Part shown: one piece after another, positions 59,399 to 64,000 of the stretch | Numbering within the stretch: position 1 is the first letter of the stretch | Layout: the number at the start of each line of letters is the position of its first letter | Source of the DNA: Azoarcus sp. DD4 | GTDB lineage: Bacteria; Pseudomonadota; Gammaproteobacteria; Burkholderiales; Rhodocyclaceae | Reading direction: 5' to 3' | NCBI RefSeq assembly: GCF_006496635.1 | Contig: NZ_CP022958.1 | Span: forward strand, 1,178,001 to 1,242,000 | Length of the DNA: 64,000 nucleotides | Translations under genes and position numbers: made by a program | The notes under the pieces: model-generated | Told to the model about the DNA's origin: nothing | The model's database searches: none | Seen by the model: the letters and a program-made list of their open reading frames with translations, nothing else

Positions 59399-61378
59399 TC
59401 ATTCCAGTGAGTTGAGATAAGCCTCGTAACGTGCGAACGAGTCTTCTCGGCGCAGATGGGCGTAGTTCTCCAGCACAGTCGTCAAGTTGTCGTTCAGCAG
59501 TTCGGCCACCGTGAGGAAGTCTCCGGGGTGTTTGCGAAGCCAGTCCGTGGCGACGAGGTGGCGCATGGCATGCGGACCGAAGCCAGGCGAGCCAGGAATG
59601 TAGCGTCGCGTCAGATGCCGCACCGTTCGGCTCAGTCCCTCCCAGATTCCGCCGTCCTCGTCACCGACCAGCAGGTAAGTACTGGCCTTACCTGCCAGCA
59701 AGGTCTCCCGGTACTCCTCGATGTACTCGTCCATCATGGGTTTGACCCAGTCCGCAACTTTGACCGAATATCCCCGGGACTGCTTGCTGTTGCCGGTCTT
59801 CAGGTGCACCGGCTGCAGCTGGATACGCCAACCTTCTGTCGGACTTCCGCGGACCGTGCCGTGGCCGTTTGGCATCCAGGTGAGTGAGGCGAGGGTTCGC
59901 ACTCGCATCGGGTTGGACAGCAAGAGTGCGAGGACAAGTGCGTTCCGCTTATGTCTGGCTTCGCTGATGCTTCCAGGGGGAGCATTGGCGGCATCCGTGT
60001 CGATGTGAGCAATCGCGTCCCGAATCGGCTTGAGCGGATTTGGCGAGTTCAGAAGGTTCGCAATGGGCTCTGCGGGGTTGCGACTGACACTGGTTGCACT
60101 GCGGATATAGTCGCGCAGGAATTTATGGCTCTTCGCACACATTTCCCGCCAGGCATCGTCACTTGCGGGCCGAAATCCCTCTGGTAATCGTACCCGGTAG
60201 ACGGCGGCCTGCTGCCACAAGAACCCGGTCTGAGGGCGGAGCAGGCTGGAGACTGCGCGTGCGAAGACCTTCTGCCCGTTATGTCGAACGCCATTGGACT
60301 GACTGGTCATCCACTGCATGAAGCATTCGAGCGCCTGAGGGTGGGCGCACCAGGCAAGGGTTTGCGGCGGGGATTCATTCCAAGCGATACCTCCCTTCTC
60401 CGGCGGCAAGTTGGTCAGTACCCCTAGAAAGGTCCGCATGCGCTCTATGAAGATGTTAGCGGTGGGACAAACCATCGGTCCGCGTTGGGCCAAGGGGCTG
60501 AGGGTCGAAGAAACGCCCCTCGGGATGAGGCGCCAATGCCCCCGCGATTGACGCTCGAGGGTAGGGAAATCACTGATCTTGTAGTCGAAGAGGGCACGCC
60601 ATTCCTGCAAAAAGGAGGCACCCAAGGCGGATTCGGGAAGCGGCAGGTTGTGCTGTGTTCGCTCTGCCATCCGGAGACGATAAGCAGGTATCGCTACTGC
60701 CGCCGCCTGCTCGTCCGCAGGTTTCTCGATAAGGCTCACGAGAGCGTCGCGGGCAAGGCCGAGCCTTACTTCGAGCCGTCGCAACGCGGGCAGCGTATCG
60801 GCGCGCGGCGTGGCGCCTCTCAGCCAGCGCCACAGGGTGGTCGGGTCTACCCCCGCCTGCTTTGCCAAGGACTTGGGCGGCACGCCCGTTTCGGCGATAA
60901 GCAGCCGGAGCCTAGCCCCCAGGCCGCATTGCTTGCCGGGCGGCGGTGTGTGACGAGCGGTCAGCGAGGCCTGGTAGAGCTTCTGAATCGCTTGGAGGTG
61001 CAGCCTGCGGTCGCGACGTGTCCGAGGCGCCACGGTGATGCTTTCGAGATAGTCCCGGACCTTGGCATCGAAGTTTCCGGCCAGTTCCGTGCCGACGTTC
61101 GACTCGATGGTTTTTCCGCAGAACGCCAGGTAGCCATTCAAGGTGCTCAGGTAATTGCGGTACTGCTGGACTGCCGAGGCAGTCGGGCTGTCGTCGATCG
61201 AGAAGTTCTGCTTCAGTTTGTTGATGAGGTCGAGGTAAGGAAATGCCATGAGGAGCTCCGGTGGGTTGGAGCCCGCAAACACGCTGCTGAACTGTGTGAC
61301 CTCGATGACGTTATCGCCAGTAACGACGGAATAACGCGTGTTTCCCAAGTTGCTGAATCCAATGTAATTTCCTTTCAT
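59399..61378 (-). CDS. Tyrosine recombinase with embedded XRE helix-turn-helix
   Basis: 659 aa. N-terminal region with a core-binding-like helical segment (about 60-150), then an XRE-type HTH at about 155-200 (LAKQAGVDPTTLWRWLRG), a middle part, and a C-terminal tyrosine-recombinase domain: PMRVRTLASLTW (Met491, Arg492), HLKTGNSKQSRGYSVKV with a likely catalytic Lys, HAMRHLVATDWL (His603, Arg606), and Tyr639 (ENYAHL). In place of the usual GH the segment has LLNDN. ATG 61378 fits a GAGGGGTGG site. Role may be excision, transfer or copy resolution. Confidence 0.82.
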   Translation of the reverse strand: MKGNYIGFSNLGNTRYSVVTGDNVIEVTQFSSVFAGSNPPELLMAFPYLDLINKLKQNFSIDDSPTASAVQQYRNYLSTLNGYLAFCGKTIESNVGTELAGNFDAKVRDYLESITVAPRTRRDRRLHLQAIQKLYQASLTARHTPPPGKQCGLGARLRLLIAETGVPPKSLAKQAGVDPTTLWRWLRGATPRADTLPALRRLEVRLGLARDALVSLIEKPADEQAAAVAIPAYRLRMAERTQHNLPLPESALGASFLQEWRALFDYKISDFPTLERQSRGHWRLIPRGVSSTLSPLAQRGPMVCPTANIFIERMRTFLGVLTNLPPEKGGIAWNESPPQTLAWCAHPQALECFMQWMTSQSNGVRHNGQKVFARAVSSLLRPQTGFLWQQAAVYRVRLPEGFRPASDDAWREMCAKSHKFLRDYIRSATSVSRNPAEPIANLLNSPNPLKPIRDAIAHIDTDAANAPPGSISEARHKRNALVLALLLSNPMRVRTLASLTWMPNGHGTVRGSPTEGWRIQLQPVHLKTGNSKQSRGYSVKVADWVKPMMDEYIEEYRETLLAGKASTYLLVGDEDGGIWEGLSRTVRHLTRRYIPGSPGFGPHAMRHLVATDWLRKHPGDFLTVAELLNDNLTTVLENYAHLRREDSFARYEAYLNSLE

Positions 61379-61662
61379 TTTCCACCCCTCTGCGTGACAG
61401 GCAGGAGGGCTGAGTAGCGTTATCGCGGGCCAGGGTTGTAAGGGCGTATAGCGCGCGATGGGGGGGATGAGTCTGCTGCGAGCCAAGAAAGTTTGTGGCG
61501 GAGACTGGCTGTGCGGGCAGGCCCGTCTCCGCCTCTATTGCCGAGTGCCGTGGGGGCTTGAAGATGGGGCTCTGGATGGCGCCGTGCTCATCAGCGGATT
61601 CTTGGTATCGCAGACTGACGAGCCCATCGGCTGGGGGCTCGTCCTGGGTGCCGTTCGCCTGC

Positions 61663-62757
61663 TTACTCCTCGGTGGCGTCGTTGGTCGGCCACGCTTCCC
61701 GGACGACATAGAGGCGGGTCTTGTCTTTGCTGAAGTGGTACTTGGCCACCCGGCTGCACACAGGGGTGCCAGGCTCCTTGAGCTTGTCGAGCGCCTTCAC
61801 GACACTACCCCGGAAGTTGCTCATCTTGGACTCGTAGCCGGACAGCCGGTAGAGCGTCTCTATGGGAAGCCACTTAGCCTTCTTGTGCGTCGCGTAGAAG
61901 TTGGCCAGCCAGCCACGCAAGCCATCGTAGTCGACCGCCTGACGGTCGATTGCCGTCCAGGACGCCACCCCAAAAAGCTCGGCTACCGGTTCGGGCACGC
62001 ACAGCAGCACGACGTTGGCACCCTTCATCTCCTCGGCCGGGTGGTCGTCCTCAAAGCCCACCGACAGCAGCTTGGGGACCTCGATGTTGAGACAATCGGA
62101 GCGCAGGCGAATCTGGGCGAAACTTAGCCGCAGCAGGCTGGCCCGGATGCTCCGGTAGGTCTTCGCGTTGTGCGTGCCGCCCATTCGGCTGGCAAACGCG
62201 TGGAAGCTAGTCCGGATGTGCCGGGGGCAGTCGTCCGTTGCCAGCGGCTGCTCGCGGTAGTAGTCCAGACAGGTGGCGTAGACCTGGCGGTCGTACTGAC
62301 ACAGGCGGTATCCGCTGAAGAAGAAGCTGATGCCGCTGAAGGAGGCAATCTCGTCGTTGGTCACCACTAAGGGCAGGTCGCCGGCAAGTACTTGGTCGTT
62401 CTGCTTCTGAACCGACGAGCTCGAGGAGAAGAGAGCGGTGCGCAGGAAGACGTCGGGCAGCGCACGGGCCGTGCTCGACCAGTTCGGCAAATACACATCC
62501 TGGCCGCGGCGGGCCGCCTGCTTCGTGCGGGCACTGCGCAGCTCCTGGGCGGTTGCATTGTCCGGAAGAGTCAGAACCGCGGGCGCCGGCGCAATGTTCT
62601 TGCGACTCATGTTGCTGGCGATGTGCTTTATCGTCTCCGCCGCGTTGAGTACCGTTGTCTGATAGGCCGGTTCGGCGCCGAGAGCAGCCTCCGCAGTGCT
62701 GTCAGCCAGAGCCTGGAGCTCAGCGATACGGTCGGCCTGGGGCTTACGCTTGACCAT
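61663..62757 (-). CDS. trfA: TrfA-like plasmid replication initiator
   Basis: 364 aa. The segment LPNWSSTARALPDVFLRTAL aligns with the start of RK2 TrfA (LPEW...VRGVPN...RSALF), and SGYRLCQYDRQVYATCLDYY continues the match; the rest has the paired winged-helix layout of iteron-binding initiators. It starts 14 bases inside the end of a small upstream gene. Iteron-like repeats lie 300 bases upstream at 63058. Suggests that the island can replicate or derives from a plasmid. Confidence 0.82.
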   Translation of the reverse strand: MVKRKPQADRIAELQALADSTAEAALGAEPAYQTTVLNAAETIKHIASNMSRKNIAPAPAVLTLPDNATAQELRSARTKQAARRGQDVYLPNWSSTARALPDVFLRTALFSSSSSVQKQNDQVLAGDLPLVVTNDEIASFSGISFFFSGYRLCQYDRQVYATCLDYYREQPLATDDCPRHIRTSFHAFASRMGGTHNAKTYRSIRASLLRLSFAQIRLRSDCLNIEVPKLLSVGFEDDHPAEEMKGANVVLLCVPEPVAELFGVASWTAIDRQAVDYDGLRGWLANFYATHKKAKWLPIETLYRLSGYESKMSNFRGSVVKALDKLKEPGTPVCSRVAKYHFSKDKTRLYVVREAWPTNDATEE

Positions 62758-62926
62758 TCGGCCGCTCCGAGGACATTTGAACGAAACGTTCCATCAGCGT
62801 CCGAAGCATGTCGGAAGCAGTTATCCCACGTTGGGCGCAAGCGCTGTAGAACTGCTGATGGAGTTGGCTAGGGGCGCACGTGCTGAGCTGAGTCTTGCCA
62901 GGTGCAAGGCGGGAAGAGGTGATCAT
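62744..62926 (-). CDS. Small ribbon-helix-helix protein
   Basis: 60 aa. LSTCAPSQLHQQFYSACAQR, then GITASDMLRTLMERFVQ, follows the ribbon-helix-helix pattern (beta strand, helix, GxTxSxxLR turn, helix). Overlaps the trfA start by 14 bases, so it is translationally coupled and probably autoregulates the replication operon. No direct homologue is named. Confidence 0.62.
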   Translation of the reverse strand: MITSSRLAPGKTQLSTCAPSQLHQQFYSACAQRGITASDMLRTLMERFVQMSSERPNGQA

Positions 62927-63057
62927 TTCAGGGAAGCTCGATTACGGGGGGACTGTATAGGCACAAACGGTCCGCCTGCTGTGGTACGGGCCCTAGTTCG
63001 ATGGGAGACCACCCGCTAAGGGGGGCCGAGCAGTATCCCGGCTCGCAAGCTGGCCGA

Positions 63058-63145
63058 CCTGAACGCGACAGGCAATTTTGCTGAACACCACAGCCTTTGT
63101 GCCTGAACTCCGCAGCAGAGAAACCTGAACTCCACAGTTCGTGGA
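63058..63145 (+). repeat. Four 22-bp iteron-like direct repeats (putative oriV)
   Basis: Four copies of TGAAC(N)C(C/G)(N)CAG start at 63060, 63082, 63104 and 63126, exactly 22 bases apart: TGAACGCGACAG, TGAACACCACAG, TGAACTCCGCAG and TGAACTCCACAG. Three of the four are preceded by CC. The 22-bp period (two helical turns) is the spacing of iterons bound by TrfA in RK2-type origins. Confidence 0.75.
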
Positions 63146-63225
63146 GGCCGTCGTATCGGCATATTGACCTGCGGTGGAGGGCGTTTTTCTATGTGCCTGC
63201 GCGCCTCTAGCCTTTTCTAGCCTCT

Positions 63226-63234
63226 TTATCCTCA
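63226..63234 (+). promoter_or_regulatory. DnaA-box-like site near the iterons
   Basis: TTATCCTCA differs from TTATCCACA by one base and lies 81 bases from the last iteron, as expected in an iteron-type origin. One mismatch and one copy only, so weak alone. Confidence 0.4.
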
Positions 63235-64000
63235 GGTAGCTGTCTTTTTGGGCGTGGCGTCCTTCCCCTCCTTCGCTCAGGCAAGGTTGTCCTTACTTGT
63301 GTTGCGCGAGGGTGGTGGCCTTCTTTGTGAGGAGGGAGCGCATGGAGTGCTGTGCTGGTGCGGAGCCATGAAGGGGAGGTTTGCACCCAGGCCGGCTGAT
63401 GCCGGCTTGCAGTGAGTCGTCCCGCCGGCCGCCCTGGTCAGCGGTTTTTGAAGGACGGCGCCAGACGTCCGCTTCTCGACGTTGAGGTCATGAGAACCTG
63501 CTGCAGGTTTGCTTCCGTTTGCCGCAGTTGATTGCCAATAGTGAATTAATGGGGCCTACGGTGGTCAGCCACTGGCGCACCTTTTGGGGGCGTCGATGCT
63601 CTGAATACTGCCTCGACGGCGCCATTGTCGGTGGATACGTTAGTCATCACTCGGTTGGTTGCGGCCGGACGTGAGTTGGCTGTGACCCGTAGGGGAACCT
63701 GGGTGCCCGTCGTATAAAGTCTCGCGGGATGGTGAGTTGCCGCGAACTATGCTGATCCTGGCTTAACGTATCGGATCAACTCATGTGACGACGACCAGGG
63801 CTTGCTTGCAAGTTTGCCATCGGATGATTATTGAACGGTTGCTCGTCAGCGTCGACAGTTGGGTACTCAAAAGGATTATCACGGTGCTGGAAGTTCGTTC
63901 CTTCAGCTATTGCCTTGCAGGTTGGCTGAAGTGCCATCGGGTAATGATGCCGTGGCGACGATAACAACACCTCGTCTTGCGGGTCCGGGGATCGCGCGCG

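Larger units (their letters stand above)
62927..64000. other. Gene-poor end of the window: putative origin and unassigned DNA
   Basis: 1,074 bases with no convincing gene. Iteron-like repeats are at 63058-63145 and a DnaA-box-like site at 63226, listed separately. A small hairpin GCCGGC-TGAT-GCCGGC is near 63393. From about 63260 to the end no coding or RNA feature is recognised; base composition is lower in GC than the rest of the window. Confidence 0.6.

Noticed and set aside
61311..61709. 132-codon minus-strand frame between the XRE-recombinase and trfA
   Set aside because: Overlaps both neighbours, has no recognisable domain and no good ribosome site.
63776..63970. 64-codon minus-strand frame at the right end
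   Set aside because: No family resemblance and no ribosome site; could be a remnant but cannot be supported.

Overview
The window looks like a chromosome segment of a high-GC betaproteobacterium of the order Rhodocyclales (Thauera/Azoarcus/Aromatoleum type). This rests on the gene order hflK-hflC-yjeT-hisZ-purA, the petABC-sspA-sspB block, a groESL operon with a CIRCE operator, and an assimilatory nitrate cluster. No tool was run; species level is inference.

Layout. 1-8.6 kb is housekeeping: the HflK (cut at the left edge)/HflC membrane complex, hisZ, purA, two nearly identical tRNA-Leu(CAG) genes on the minus strand each with its own terminator, rnr and rlmB. 8.7-25.5 kb is a nitrate assimilation region. 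It holds a NIT-ANTAR antiterminator (NasR type), the nitrate ABC transporter nrtA-nrtB-ATPase, a DUF533 protein, and cobA-nirB-nirD-nasA, followed at short distances by an MCP-like receptor, a NIT-like protein and a PAS-GGDEF-EAL protein. Both nitrate transcription units carry the same stacked control: an NtrC-like site, a sigma-54 promoter, and an RNA leader with two hexaloop hairpins whose second hairpin overlaps an intrinsic terminator. 25.6-31.5 kb holds a cupin, a membrane Mrr-like nuclease, a nitroreductase, a flavodoxin, the 4.5S SRP RNA, a ZIP transporter and a CFA synthase. 31.6-54.6 kb holds dnaX-ybaB-recR, petABC, sspAB, a glycosyltransferase, a hemerythrin, dadA, fbp, tamA, an orphan ABC transporter, groESL, and a two-component system next to a DUF485-actP acetate uptake operon.

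54.8 kb to the end is a mobile island. It begins at an intact tRNA-Phe gene followed by a tyrosine integrase. It carries a GNAT-like protein, a Phd/RelE-type toxin-antitoxin pair, a Fic protein with an extra N-terminal domain, a second tyrosine recombinase with an embedded XRE-type helix-turn-helix, a TrfA-like plasmid replication initiator with a small ribbon-helix-helix partner, and upstream of these four 22-bp iteron-like repeats with a DnaA-box-like site. The island looks like an integrated plasmid or replicating integrative element whose right end lies outside the window.

How the parts work together: nitrate enters through Nrt, is reduced by NasA to nitrite and by siroheme NirBD to ammonium (CobA makes the siroheme precursor). 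Nitrogen status is read by NtrC/sigma-54 and nitrate by the NIT-ANTAR protein acting on the leaders. The signalling genes at the end of the nas operon suggest, as inference, coupling of nitrate use to chemotaxis and cyclic-di-GMP.
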